Position numbers and translations under genes: made by a program | Part shown: one piece after another, positions 1-6,680 of the stretch | How positions within the stretch are numbered: position 1 is the first letter of the stretch | Layout: each line of letters starts with the position of its first letter | Notes under the pieces: generated by a model | Told to the model about the DNA's origin: nothing | Seen by the model: only the letters and a program-made list of their open reading frames with translations | Databases searched by the model: none | Source: an uncultured Lachnospiraceae bacterium | GTDB taxonomy: Bacteria; Bacillota; Clostridia; Lachnospirales; Lachnospiraceae | Direction of reading: 5' to 3' | DNA length: 9,349 nt | Assembly (NCBI GenBank): GCA_905201915.1 | Contig: CAJKQE010000087.1 | Coordinates: 1-9,349, forward strand

Positions 1-1
1 T

Positions 2-1261
2 GCACAGACGGCAATCCGATACGGGGTCTCTGATTATATTTTAAAGCCCGTAGATCCTTTGGAATTCCAGAAGACCATGAAAAAGCTGTTGGAAGAAATC
101 GAAAGAGAGAAAGCAGAAGAAGTACAGCAGATTAAAACACAGGATTATTTATACCAGTTCTTTTTGCAGAATTATTTGTACGGGGGAAAAGTCGATATTG
201 AGGAAATGAAGAGAAATCTGGATTTCCAACAGTATCATTACATGGTTTTAATTCAGACCTCCAGCAGTTTTTTTGAAATGGAAGAAGAAATCTTTAAAGA
301 AAAATTAAAAGAGGAAATTCGCCGTGATTTCTTTTATCTGAATTTAAATGCGGGAGAAGGACTTTTCTTCTTTAAGGAGAAGCACAGCGATTATGCGCTT
401 TTGTGCAGGGAAATTTATCAGTTTTTTAAGCTTCGTTATAATACGGAATGCTTATTGGCTGTCAGCGAGGAATTAAAAAGCTTTGAGGAGTTGCCGGCGG
501 TTTTCGGAGCGTTGGAAATGGTGCTGGAAGACCAGTTTTATCAGCCGGAAAAGCATATTTTTTCTTTAAAAGAGAATGAAGACAGAGAAACAAACGCAGC
601 GCTTGGGGATGCAGAGCTTTTAAAACGAATTTTAGAAGACATTCATCATCGGGATATGGGGCATTTAAAAAAACATTTTGAGCAGTTGAAAGTCGTGTAT
701 CATCCGGAAAAAGCATATTCTGAAATGTATGTGAAATTTTTATTTTCCAGTATTATAAAAGAAATTTATGAAGCCATGGATTTGCCTGATGAGAAAAGAT
801 TGAGCAGAGAAATTGACCGCTTATATCGTGCCAAAAGGCTGCAAGATGTATGGAAGCTCACCGAAAAAGCCATGGAGGAGCTGGAGGAATATCTGGCAGA
901 AGAAGAAAAGGGTACGAGAAGCGAAGTGACGCAGGTGAAAAATTACATTTATCAGAACTATCAGGAGGAATTAAGCGTAGACATTCTGGCGGAAAAAGTA
1001 TATTTGTCACCGGGGTATTTAAGCTACATTTTTAAACAGGAAACAGGTATGAATTTAAACCGTTTTATTAAAGCTTTTCGTATGGATAAGGCAAAAGAGC
1101 TGCTGGAAAACAGTCAGAAAAAAATTTCTCAGATTGCCAAGGAAGTGGGATTTTCCAATAATTCTTATTTTTGCCGAAGCTTTCGGGAATATTTCGGAGT
1201 GACACCGGAGTCTTGCAGGAAAGGAACTGCGGAGTATGAAAAAATGGATACAGAAATATAA
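2..1261 (+). CDS. Response regulator, YesN type, AraC-family HTH output (5' end missing)
   Basis: The frame is open from base 2, so the gene begins upstream of the window; the first possible internal start (TTG at 59) is not the true start. The first codons read GVSDYILKPVDPLEF, the end of a CheY-like receiver domain. The conserved lysine of the KP motif is at 44-46; the phospho-accepting aspartate would lie upstream. A long middle region of about 250 residues follows, typical of YesN-type regulators and without a motif I can name. The last ~100 residues form an AraC/XylS DNA-binding domain with both helix-turn-helix units (LSVDILAEKVYLSPGYLSYI, and ISQIAKEVGFSNNSYFCRSF with the usual FGVTPE ending). 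The product is a cytoplasmic transcription activator, presumably phosphorylated by the kinase encoded next, with which it overlaps by 26 bases. The target genes cannot be told from the window. The family assignment is firm; the ligand pathway is unknown. Confidence 0.93.
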   Translation, partial: AQTAIRYGVSDYILKPVDPLEFQKTMKKLLEEIEREKAEEVQQIKTQDYLYQFFLQNYLYGGKVDIEEMKRNLDFQQYHYMVLIQTSSSFFEMEEEIFKEKLKEEIRRDFFYLNLNAGEGLFFFKEKHSDYALLCREIYQFFKLRYNTECLLAVSEELKSFEELPAVFGALEMVLEDQFYQPEKHIFSLKENEDRETNAALGDAELLKRILEDIHHRDMGHLKKHFEQLKVVYHPEKAYSEMYVKFLFSSIIKEIYEAMDLPDEKRLSREIDRLYRAKRLQDVWKLTEKAMEELEEYLAEEEKGTRSEVTQVKNYIYQNYQEELSVDILAEKVYLSPGYLSYIFKQETGMNLNRFIKAFRMDKAKELLENSQKKISQIAKEVGFSNNSYFCRSFREYFGVTPESCRKGTAEYEKMDTEI

Positions 1262-2936
1262 AGACCTAAAATACCGTTATAAGCTGACCATTATGATGAT
1301 TTTATGCAGCCTGATACCGGTATGCGTCATCAGTGCTTATACCCAGATGAGAACGATACAGATTATGCGGGAAAAGGAAGAAAGCGGATTAAAGCAGGTG
1401 TTGGAGCAGTCTGTGGACAGCATTGATAATCGGGTGCAGATTTATACAAATCTGATAAATTATTTAACCTATTCCTCTGACTTACGGGAAATTATGGAGA
1501 AAGAATATCGCTCGGATTATGAGGCATATCTGGCATATACAGAGATTGCTGATCCACTGTTTACCATGCCGCAGCTCTATCATGAGGAAATCAGAAGCAT
1601 TACCTTATACGCTGAAAATATTCAGGTAGAGCACGGAAATACCTTAGTGCCTTTATCTGTGGCGCAAGATCAATCATGGTATACGGAAATCAATGAAAAG
1701 GGGACAGTGCAGTGGCTGGTAAAACAGGGAAATAAAAAAGAAATTCTGGCAGTGAGAAAGTTTTACCGACAGGATAAGATACAGGCAATGCTGGTTTTAA
1801 GTTTGGATTACAATAGGGTATTAGAGCCTTTTGCCGATTTGCTGACGGAAAACAGAGGGGGCTTAATCTTAGACGAACAGGGAAATGTGGTGTATTCCGG
1901 ATACCGCATGGATGCCCCTTATAAGCCGGATAAAGAAACTTCTCTAAACTATTTAAAAGAACATTATGTATGTATAGAGAAAAAAATAGAAGATACGAAA
2001 TGGAATTTCTGTCTTTATCAGCCAAAAGAGGAACTGGAGAAATCTGTTTGGACATTGCTTCTTGGAAATATTCCTGTTTTGCTTCTTTGTCTTTTCCTGA
2101 TTTTGCTTTTGGGATATTTTTTCTCAAGGAAAATGGTAGAACGTTTGGAACAGCTTACAGAAAATATGAACCAAATCAATCTGGGGCTTCGTAAAGTTAC
2201 AGTGGTGAGCCAATCTAAAGATGAAATCGGTGTGCTGGTGCGTACCTTTACCAGAATGATGGATGAAATCAATAAATTGATTTCTCAGGTATATGAGGCA
2301 AAAATTAAGCTGCAAAAAACAGAGATGAAAGCCCTTCAGGCGCAGATTAATCCTCATTTTCTCTACAATTCTCTTTCTATTATTAACTGGAAAGCCCTTG
2401 AGGCAGACAATGAGGAGATTAGCCGGATTACGCTGGCATTGTCTACCTATTATCGCACCAGCCTGAACAAAGGAGAGACTATGACAATCGCTGCAAACGA
2501 AATCCGAAATATTGATGCCTATCTTCAAATTCAGCTTATTATGCACGACAACAGTTTTCAGGTTATCAAAGAAATACAGGAAGATGCTTTAAGCTACTCT
2601 GTGCCCAAGTTGATTTTACAACCGTTAGTGGAAAATGCCATTGAGCATGGTTTAGACGTATCGGAAAAGGAAGAGAAATGGCTGAAAATTTCTGTCTGCA
2701 AAGAGAAAGATGCCTTAATTATGGCAGTGGAGGACAATGGCATGGGTATGTCAGAGGAACAGGCAAAGTCTATCATCACTTATCGTTCTAAGGGATATGG
2801 GGTACGCAATGTCAATGACAGAATAACACTGCTTTACGGAGAGGAATATCATTTAAGGGTAAAAAGCCGTCAGGGAGAGGGATGCCGAATAGAGATTGTT
2901 ATTCCTGTCAATAAGGAGGAAAAACGATATGAATAA
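1236..2936 (+). CDS. Sensor histidine kinase, YesM type (two TM segments, HAMP, His_kinase, HATPase_c)
   Basis: A 566-residue membrane kinase, normal length for the LytS/YesM group. A basic N-terminus leads into TM1 (about 17-35). An extracellular sensor region of some 235 residues follows, probably Cache-like. TM2 is about 272-296, then a HAMP linker at about 297-350. The phosphoacceptor motif is QINPHFLYNSL with His374. The ATPase domain shows the N box (PLVENAIEHG, Asn467) and the G1 box (EDNGMGMS, Asp500), followed by the glycine-rich GYGVRNV segment. The ATG at 1236 sits inside the regulator gene just after a purine-rich stretch, so the two are translationally coupled. The order regulator-kinase-binding protein suggests that the kinase responds to a ligand delivered by, or competing for, the downstream binding protein. 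The ligand itself cannot be read from the sequence; sugars or oligosaccharides are common for this family. Confidence 0.95.
   Translation: MKKWIQKYKDLKYRYKLTIMMILCSLIPVCVISAYTQMRTIQIMREKEESGLKQVLEQSVDSIDNRVQIYTNLINYLTYSSDLREIMEKEYRSDYEAYLAYTEIADPLFTMPQLYHEEIRSITLYAENIQVEHGNTLVPLSVAQDQSWYTEINEKGTVQWLVKQGNKKEILAVRKFYRQDKIQAMLVLSLDYNRVLEPFADLLTENRGGLILDEQGNVVYSGYRMDAPYKPDKETSLNYLKEHYVCIEKKIEDTKWNFCLYQPKEELEKSVWTLLLGNIPVLLLCLFLILLLGYFFSRKMVERLEQLTENMNQINLGLRKVTVVSQSKDEIGVLVRTFTRMMDEINKLISQVYEAKIKLQKTEMKALQAQINPHFLYNSLSIINWKALEADNEEISRITLALSTYYRTSLNKGETMTIAANEIRNIDAYLQIQLIMHDNSFQVIKEIQEDALSYSVPKLILQPLVENAIEHGLDVSEKEEKWLKISVCKEKDALIMAVEDNGMGMSEEQAKSIITYRSKGYGVRNVNDRITLLYGEEYHLRVKSRQGEGCRIEIVIPVNKEEKRYE
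2913..2919 (+). promoter_or_regulatory. Shine-Dalgarno AAGGAGG that fixes the binding-protein start
   Basis: AAGGAGG lies 9 bases ahead of the ATG at 2929, an ideal spacing. The frame is also open from a TTG at 2896, but that codon lies upstream of this site and would add an unlikely polar leader ahead of the membrane segment. The site lies inside the end of the kinase gene. Confidence 0.85.
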
Positions 2937-4623
2937 AAAATTATTTTGGGGCATTGCTGTGGCAGCAGTGATTGTCTTTGGCATATTGTTCTTTCCGTGG
3001 AAAAAAGAGACTGCTAAAAAAGAACCTCCAAAAACGGATAACAATGCAAAATGGCAGGAAGCAGAGCATACTCCTTACGGAAAATATCCGGAAACAGTCA
3101 CCTATACGCTGGGGAAAATATCAGGAGGCAATCACTCTAATCTTCCGGCAGGAGATACTTATGAAGACAACGGTTATACGCGTTATTTAAAGAAAATGCT
3201 GAATATTCAAAACAAGGATGTATTTGAACTGGAGGATGGAAATCAGTATGAGGAAGTAGTAGAAATCGCCATAAAGGACAACAATTTACCGGACATTATG
3301 GTGGTGAAAGGGCAGGAAACCGTGCAAAAGCTGGCAGAGGCAGGCATGATAGAGGATTTGACTGAGGTTTATGAGGAATGTACCACATGGCGCATTAAAG
3401 ATATGTATGCCAGTTATACAGACGCACTTTTAAATTCAGGAAAGTATGAGGGAAAGCTTTATGGATTTCCGGATACGGTTATCGACCACGGTCCAACGCT
3501 TCTGTGGATGCGAAAAGACTGGATGGACAAGCTGGGGATGGAAGAACCTGCCGACATGGACAAAGCAATGAATTGTATTTTAGAATTTGTCAGTCAAGAT
3601 GCGGCAGGTAATGGAGAGACTATCGGGCTTGCCTGCACGCCGGAGCTGGTGGCAGGAAGCAGTGAAACCTATTCTGCTGAGGGGATTTTTTCCATGTTTC
3701 ATGCAAGCCCCAGAAAGTGGGTGCAGGATGCAGAGGGAGAAATGGTATACGGTTCGATAACACAGGAATGTAAAGCAGCCTTGGAGTATTTGAATACATT
3801 GTATACAAGAGGTGTGTTGGATAAGAGATTTCTTCTTCGAACTTCACAGAATATAGAGGATTTAATTAAAAACGGTAAATGCGGAGCTTTTTTTGGAAAA
3901 TGGTGGGCGCCAAACAATCCTTTGATGGAGTCCTATGACTATGACCGGGAAGCAGAATGGAAGCCTTATTTCTTTACAGAACAGGACGAAAATGTTTTAC
4001 AGGAATATGAAACCTTTGAAGACAGGCTGTATGTGGTTGTGCGAAAGGGATATGAGCATCCGGAAATCGTGGCAAAATATATCAGTGTAATTTTTGACTA
4101 TTCCCGTTATGATGACAAAGGGGCAAATGAAGTAAACGAATATTTTTCTTTAAATGTAGATCCCACGGCAAGACCTTTGAACATTAATGTGGATTATAGA
4201 GATACCTTGTATCAGACAACGGAGAATATTCGAAATACGCTGAATGGAGAAAAGTTGCCATCTTCTTTAACAGGGCTTGAAAAGTCTTATTATGATACTT
4301 GCAAGGCTTACTTAAACGGAAGCCTGACAACGGCAAATGCGTGGGCTGCTTATACTTCACGTATTACAGCCGTAGGGGCGCTGGTAGATTTGAATTTTAA
4401 AAGTCGTCAGCCTTTGCCTCTTTCGGGAGAGGGCTTAAAGGCAGAAGAAAATCTTTTAAAACTGGAGCAACAAACTTTTATACAGATTGTTTGTGGAGAG
4501 AAACCGGTGGGTTATTTTGATACCTTCGTGAAAGAATGGTATGCAGCAGGAGGGAAGGAGCTGACACAAAAAGCGCGAGTAGCGGCTAAAAAAAATGATT
4601 GTAAACCTGTAAATATGAAATAG
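2929..4623 (+). CDS. Extracellular solute-binding protein, family 1, membrane-anchored without lipobox
   Basis: A 564-residue protein resembling the large binding proteins of LplA/YtcQ-type carbohydrate ABC systems. Visible landmarks are NLPDIMVVKG, a LYGFPDT segment, LLWMRKDWMDKLG and a long C-terminal part rich in aromatic residues. Residues 5-23 form one hydrophobic segment after MNKK, ending in PWKK. There is no cysteine before residue 151, so it cannot be a normal lipoprotein, and I see no AxA cleavage site. It is probably held in the membrane by an uncleaved signal anchor and faces outside. The start overlaps the kinase gene by 8 bases, which ties its translation to the kinase. No permease or ATPase gene follows; the next gene has its own promoter. 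It may deliver substrate to a transporter encoded elsewhere or act as the sensory partner of the kinase. The family call is firm; the role is inference. Confidence 0.88.
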   Translation: MNKKLFWGIAVAAVIVFGILFFPWKKETAKKEPPKTDNNAKWQEAEHTPYGKYPETVTYTLGKISGGNHSNLPAGDTYEDNGYTRYLKKMLNIQNKDVFELEDGNQYEEVVEIAIKDNNLPDIMVVKGQETVQKLAEAGMIEDLTEVYEECTTWRIKDMYASYTDALLNSGKYEGKLYGFPDTVIDHGPTLLWMRKDWMDKLGMEEPADMDKAMNCILEFVSQDAAGNGETIGLACTPELVAGSSETYSAEGIFSMFHASPRKWVQDAEGEMVYGSITQECKAALEYLNTLYTRGVLDKRFLLRTSQNIEDLIKNGKCGAFFGKWWAPNNPLMESYDYDREAEWKPYFFTEQDENVLQEYETFEDRLYVVVRKGYEHPEIVAKYISVIFDYSRYDDKGANEVNEYFSLNVDPTARPLNINVDYRDTLYQTTENIRNTLNGEKLPSSLTGLEKSYYDTCKAYLNGSLTTANAWAAYTSRITAVGALVDLNFKSRQPLPLSGEGLKAEENLLKLEQQTFIQIVCGEKPVGYFDTFVKEWYAAGGKELTQKARVAAKKNDCKPVNMK

Positions 4624-4653
4624 TTGACAATTAAGAGCGGATTGTGATACGAT
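4624..4653 (+). promoter_or_regulatory. Predicted sigma-A promoter for bioY
   Basis: A perfect -35 TTGACA (4624-4629) begins at the base after the preceding stop codon. With an 18-base spacer comes TACGAT (4648-4653, 4 of 6 matches), preceded by TGA in the extended -10 position. Transcription would start near 4660, leaving a leader of about 35 bases before bioY. No clear BirA-type palindrome and no terminator was seen between the two genes, so read-through from upstream is also possible. Confidence 0.62.
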
Positions 4654-4694
4654 ACTTATGCAAAAAAATAAGGACAGTAGAAAGGTAATGAAAA

Positions 4695-5246
4695 ATGATA
4701 ATGGCAAAAGAAAATAATAAAACTTATGACTTAGTGTACATTAGTATGTTTACAGTATTAATTGCAATCTGCTCATGGATTTCTATTCCTGCAGCAGTAC
4801 CTTTTACTTTACAGACTTTAGGCGTATTCCTGGCAGTGGGAATTCTGGGTGGTAAAAGGGGAACGATAGCTGTTTTGGTATATATTTTACTGGGCGCTAT
4901 TGGAATTCCCGTATTCGCAGGTTTTTCTGGTGGAATTGGTGTTCTTACAGGAACAACAGGAGGATATATCGTTGGATTTCTGGCATCGGCTCTTGTTATG
5001 TGGGGTATGGAACGTGTTTTTGGAAAAGGAAAAATAGTACAAATTATTTCTATGTTTTTAGGGTTATTGGCGTGTTATGCGGTAGGAACTCTATGGTTTA
5101 TGACAGTGTATACTCATCAGACCGGAGAAATAGGAATTTTAGCAGTTCTTGGTTGGTGCGTATTTCCTTTTATAATACCCGATATTCTGAAGATTGCTTT
5201 AGCAGTAGTATTAACCGGAAGATTGAAAGGAGCAATCAGAAGATGA
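4695..5246 (+). CDS. bioY: Biotin transporter BioY, substrate-binding (S) subunit of an ECF transporter
   Basis: A 183-residue, very hydrophobic protein with about six membrane segments, the normal size for BioY. Family signatures are the N-terminal PFTLQTLGVFLAVGILGGKRG, GAIGIPVFAGFSGGIGVLTG with TGGYIVGF after it, and a late FIIPDILKIALA helix whose Asp and Lys are conserved in BioY. It binds biotin in the membrane. No bioM/bioN or ecfA/ecfT gene is nearby, so it probably uses a shared energising module encoded elsewhere. The ATG at 4695 has AAAGG (4681-4685) 9 bases upstream; an ATG two codons later is less well placed. It is the first gene after the promoter at 4624 and its stop overlaps the start of the next gene. 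Confidence 0.93.
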   Translation: MIMAKENNKTYDLVYISMFTVLIAICSWISIPAAVPFTLQTLGVFLAVGILGGKRGTIAVLVYILLGAIGIPVFAGFSGGIGVLTGTTGGYIVGFLASALVMWGMERVFGKGKIVQIISMFLGLLACYAVGTLWFMTVYTHQTGEIGILAVLGWCVFPFIIPDILKIALAVVLTGRLKGAIRR

Positions 5247-5668
5247 AACAGGAATGTTTAAAAATCAGGGCACATCATGGTATGTGCCTTCATTTCTTTG
5301 AGGGAAAAGGATACAGCAATGAATTTACGGCTCATCTACAGAAAATTTATGAAAGAATGCAAAAAAATCCAGAGGTTGAATTAGTTGTTTGTGGTGATGA
5401 AATCTGTAAGAAATGTCCTAATTTAGAAAATGGAATTTGTAGAACACAAGAACTTGTATTGTATTATGACAAAGAGGTCTTGAAACGCTGTGGGTTGTCT
5501 GAAAAAACAAAAATTTTCTGGAATGATTTTTCAAAACTGGTACAAGAAAAAATTATTTTTTCAGGAGAACGCCAAAATATATGTGGAAATTGTCAGTGGT
5601 CCTGCATCTGTGAAAAGAAAGTAGAAAAAACCCTATTGGAAACTGAAAAAAATTGTGTTACACTATAG
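5243..5668 (+). CDS. DUF1284 (COG3543) cysteine-rich protein, probable metal or Fe-S binding
   Basis: A 141-residue soluble protein. The N-terminal KIRAHHGMCLHFFEGKGYS is the hallmark of DUF1284. There are ten cysteines in all. Most fall into two clusters, C50-x4-C55-x2-C58-x7-C66 and C114-x2-C117-x3-C121-x1-C123, with others at 5, 15, 83 and 138. This is the pattern expected for iron-sulfur or other metal binding, though no biochemical role is known to me. The true start is the ATG at 5243, overlapping the bioY stop as ATGA, with AAAGGAG at 5226-5232 ten bases upstream. Upstream codons in the same frame run inside bioY and are out-of-frame noise. Coupling to bioY suggests a shared function in biotin or cofactor supply, or simply co-expression. 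Confidence 0.85.
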   Translation: MKQECLKIRAHHGMCLHFFEGKGYSNEFTAHLQKIYERMQKNPEVELVVCGDEICKKCPNLENGICRTQELVLYYDKEVLKRCGLSEKTKIFWNDFSKLVQEKIIFSGERQNICGNCQWSCICEKKVEKTLLETEKNCVTL

Positions 5669-5691
5669 GAAAACCACTGGAGGGAAAGAAA

Positions 5692-6114
5692 ATGAGAGCA
5701 GAATTTGATGAAACATTAGTAACTGGAAATGAAATGATTGATGGACAACATAAAGAACTGATTGAACGTATTAACCAGCTTTTAGAAAGCTGCGAAGACG
5801 GACAGGGCAAAGTGAAAGCAATTAAAATGTTGGATTACTTATTAGATTATACAGAATTTCATTTCAGCGCAGAAGAAAAATTACAGGAAGAAATTCAGTA
5901 TCCGGGAATCGAAGAACATAAAGTAAAACATGCAGAATTTAAAAATGCTGTAAAAGAACTTCAGGAAATGCTGGAGGAAGAAGAAGGACCAACAGAAGCC
6001 TTTGTAGCTCAGGTTAAGAAAAATGTAGTAGATTGGTTATTCGACCACATTAAAGGATTTGACCGTTCTGTAGCAGAATACAAATTTATGGCTTCTAATG
6101 CAGACAGATTATAA
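5692..6114 (+). CDS. Bacteriohemerythrin (non-heme di-iron oxygen-binding protein)
   Basis: A 140-residue single-domain hemerythrin. All seven di-iron ligands are present: His20 (DGQHKEL), His57 and Glu61 (FHFSAEE, the HxxxE motif), His76 and His80 (HKVKH), and His119 and Asp124 (HIKGFD). The length and four-helix layout match the stand-alone family. The ATG at 5692 has GGAGGG (5679-5684) at a 7-base spacing; the open frame further upstream has no such site. It starts 23 bases after the DUF1284 gene and probably belongs to the same transcript. It would bind O2 (or possibly NO) in the cytoplasm; in an anaerobe the likely use is oxygen sensing, scavenging or protection of Fe-S proteins. That role is inference. 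Confidence 0.94.
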   Translation: MRAEFDETLVTGNEMIDGQHKELIERINQLLESCEDGQGKVKAIKMLDYLLDYTEFHFSAEEKLQEEIQYPGIEEHKVKHAEFKNAVKELQEMLEEEEGPTEAFVAQVKKNVVDWLFDHIKGFDRSVAEYKFMASNADRL

Positions 6115-6115
6115 T

Positions 6116-6121
6116 AAGAGG
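6116..6121 (+). promoter_or_regulatory. Ribosome binding site AAGAGG deciding the ArsC-like start
   Basis: AAGAGG lies 6 bases ahead of the ATG at 6128, directly after the hemerythrin stop. The same frame has an ATG at 6098 inside the hemerythrin gene, which lacks such a site and would add ten residues before the usual family N-terminus. Confidence 0.65.
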
Positions 6122-6127
6122 TTGCCT

Positions 6128-6481
6128 ATGGTATTATTTGTAGAATATCCAAAATGCAGTACCTGTCAGAAAGCAAAAAAATGGCTTTTGGAAAATCAGG
6201 TGGAATTTGAGGACCGCCATATTGTAGAAGATAATCCTTCTAAAGAAGAACTGAAAGTTTGGTATGAAAAAAGTGGGCTTCCTTTGAAGCGTTTTTTTAA
6301 TACCAGCGGAATGAAGTATAAAGAATTGAAGTTAAAGGATAAGTTGCCTGACATGACAGAGGAAGAGCAATTGGAACTTTTAGCTTCAGACGGTATGCTG
6401 GTAAAAAGACCTGTGCTTGTAGGTGACAATTTTGTCCTTACAGGTTTTAAAGAAAAAGAGTGGACAGAAAAATTAAATTAA
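6128..6481 (+). CDS. ArsC/Spx-family thioredoxin-fold protein (YffB-like)
   Basis: A 117-residue protein with the start MVLFVEYPKCSTCQKA typical of the ArsC/Spx/YffB family. The redox motif is C10-x2-C13, as in Spx and many YffB-type members. Later family landmarks are the KRFFNTSG segment, the LKDKLP loop and MLVKRPVLVGD, which carries the conserved arginine of the fold. The length matches stand-alone family members. True arsenate reduction is not established: no arsR, arsB or acr3 gene is nearby, and the family also includes regulators of RNA polymerase and thiol reductases of unknown substrate. It starts 13 bases after the hemerythrin gene, so the two are probably co-transcribed, which hints at a redox role. 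The family is firm; the substrate is unknown. Confidence 0.88.
   Translation: MVLFVEYPKCSTCQKAKKWLLENQVEFEDRHIVEDNPSKEELKVWYEKSGLPLKRFFNTSGMKYKELKLKDKLPDMTEEEQLELLASDGMLVKRPVLVGDNFVLTGFKEKEWTEKLN
6423..6451 (+). promoter_or_regulatory. Possible promoter for the thiamine riboswitch operon
   Basis: GTGACA (6423-6428, 5 of 6 matches to TTGACA) and TTTAAA (6446-6451, 4 of 6) are separated by 17 bases at the end of the ArsC-like gene. The start would fall near 6458, about 25-30 bases ahead of the aptamer. The -10 is weak, so read-through from the bioY operon is a fair alternative. Confidence 0.3.
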
Positions 6482-6483
6482 AG

Positions 6484-6572
6484 TCAGCAGGGGAGTCCGT
6501 GAGCGGACTGAGAGGAAGTCATCAACTTCGACCCTTTAACCTGATATGGGTAATGCCAGCGTAGGGAGATGA
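6484..6572 (+). ncRNA. TPP riboswitch (THI element) aptamer
   Basis: The region shows the conserved TPP aptamer blocks in order. The P3 stem AGTCC (6494-6498) pairs with GGACT (6505-6509) and is followed by CTGAGA (6508-6513). Next come ACCTGAT (6539-6545), GGGTAATGCCAGC and GCGTAGGGA (to 6567). The CTGAGA block contacts the pyrimidine ring and the GCCAGCGTAGGGA side contacts the diphosphate in known TPP aptamers. It lies between the ArsC-like gene and thiE and is followed within a few bases by an intrinsic terminator, so it most likely works by transcription attenuation: TPP bound means termination. The outer ends of stem P1 are approximate. Confidence 0.96.
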
Positions 6573-6577
6573 ATGTG

Positions 6578-6613
6578 AAAACCGGGAAACGTAGAGGCGT
6601 TTTCCGGTTTTTT
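6578..6613 (+). terminator. Intrinsic terminator, expression platform of the TPP riboswitch
   Basis: The arms 6578-6591 and 6598-6611 form a 14-base-pair stem with a single G-U pair and a six-base loop (TAGAGG). The 3' arm runs into six T residues at 6608-6613. It sits 67 bases ahead of thiE, so it blocks thiE-thiD expression when formed. I could not assign the competing antiterminator with confidence. Confidence 0.92.
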
Positions 6614-6680
6614 ACTTTATAGCTGTAAATGCTGGAAATTCACAGTCATTGTAATATAAAAAACAGGATAGGGGAAAAAA

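Noticed and set aside
462..716. Reverse-strand open frame of 84 codons
   Set aside because: It lies wholly inside the response regulator gene, has no ribosome binding site or recognisable domain, and the opposite frame has strong family motifs.
1690..2546. Several reverse-strand open frames inside the kinase gene
   Set aside because: They are shadows of A/T-rich kinase codons; none has family motifs or a start context.
5000..5242. N-terminal extension of the DUF1284 frame into bioY
   Set aside because: The residues encoded are noise from the bioY codons in another frame. The ATG at 5243 has its own Shine-Dalgarno and begins at the conserved family N-terminus.
6098..6127. Ten-residue N-terminal extension of the ArsC-like protein
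   Set aside because: It would overlap the hemerythrin gene and has no ribosome binding site; the ATG at 6128 gives the usual family start.
6371..6399. TTGGAA-17-TATGCT promoter-like pair inside the ArsC-like gene
   Set aside because: Both boxes match only 4 of 6 positions inside coding sequence, and it leaves a longer leader than the 6423 candidate; this is within chance for A/T-rich DNA.
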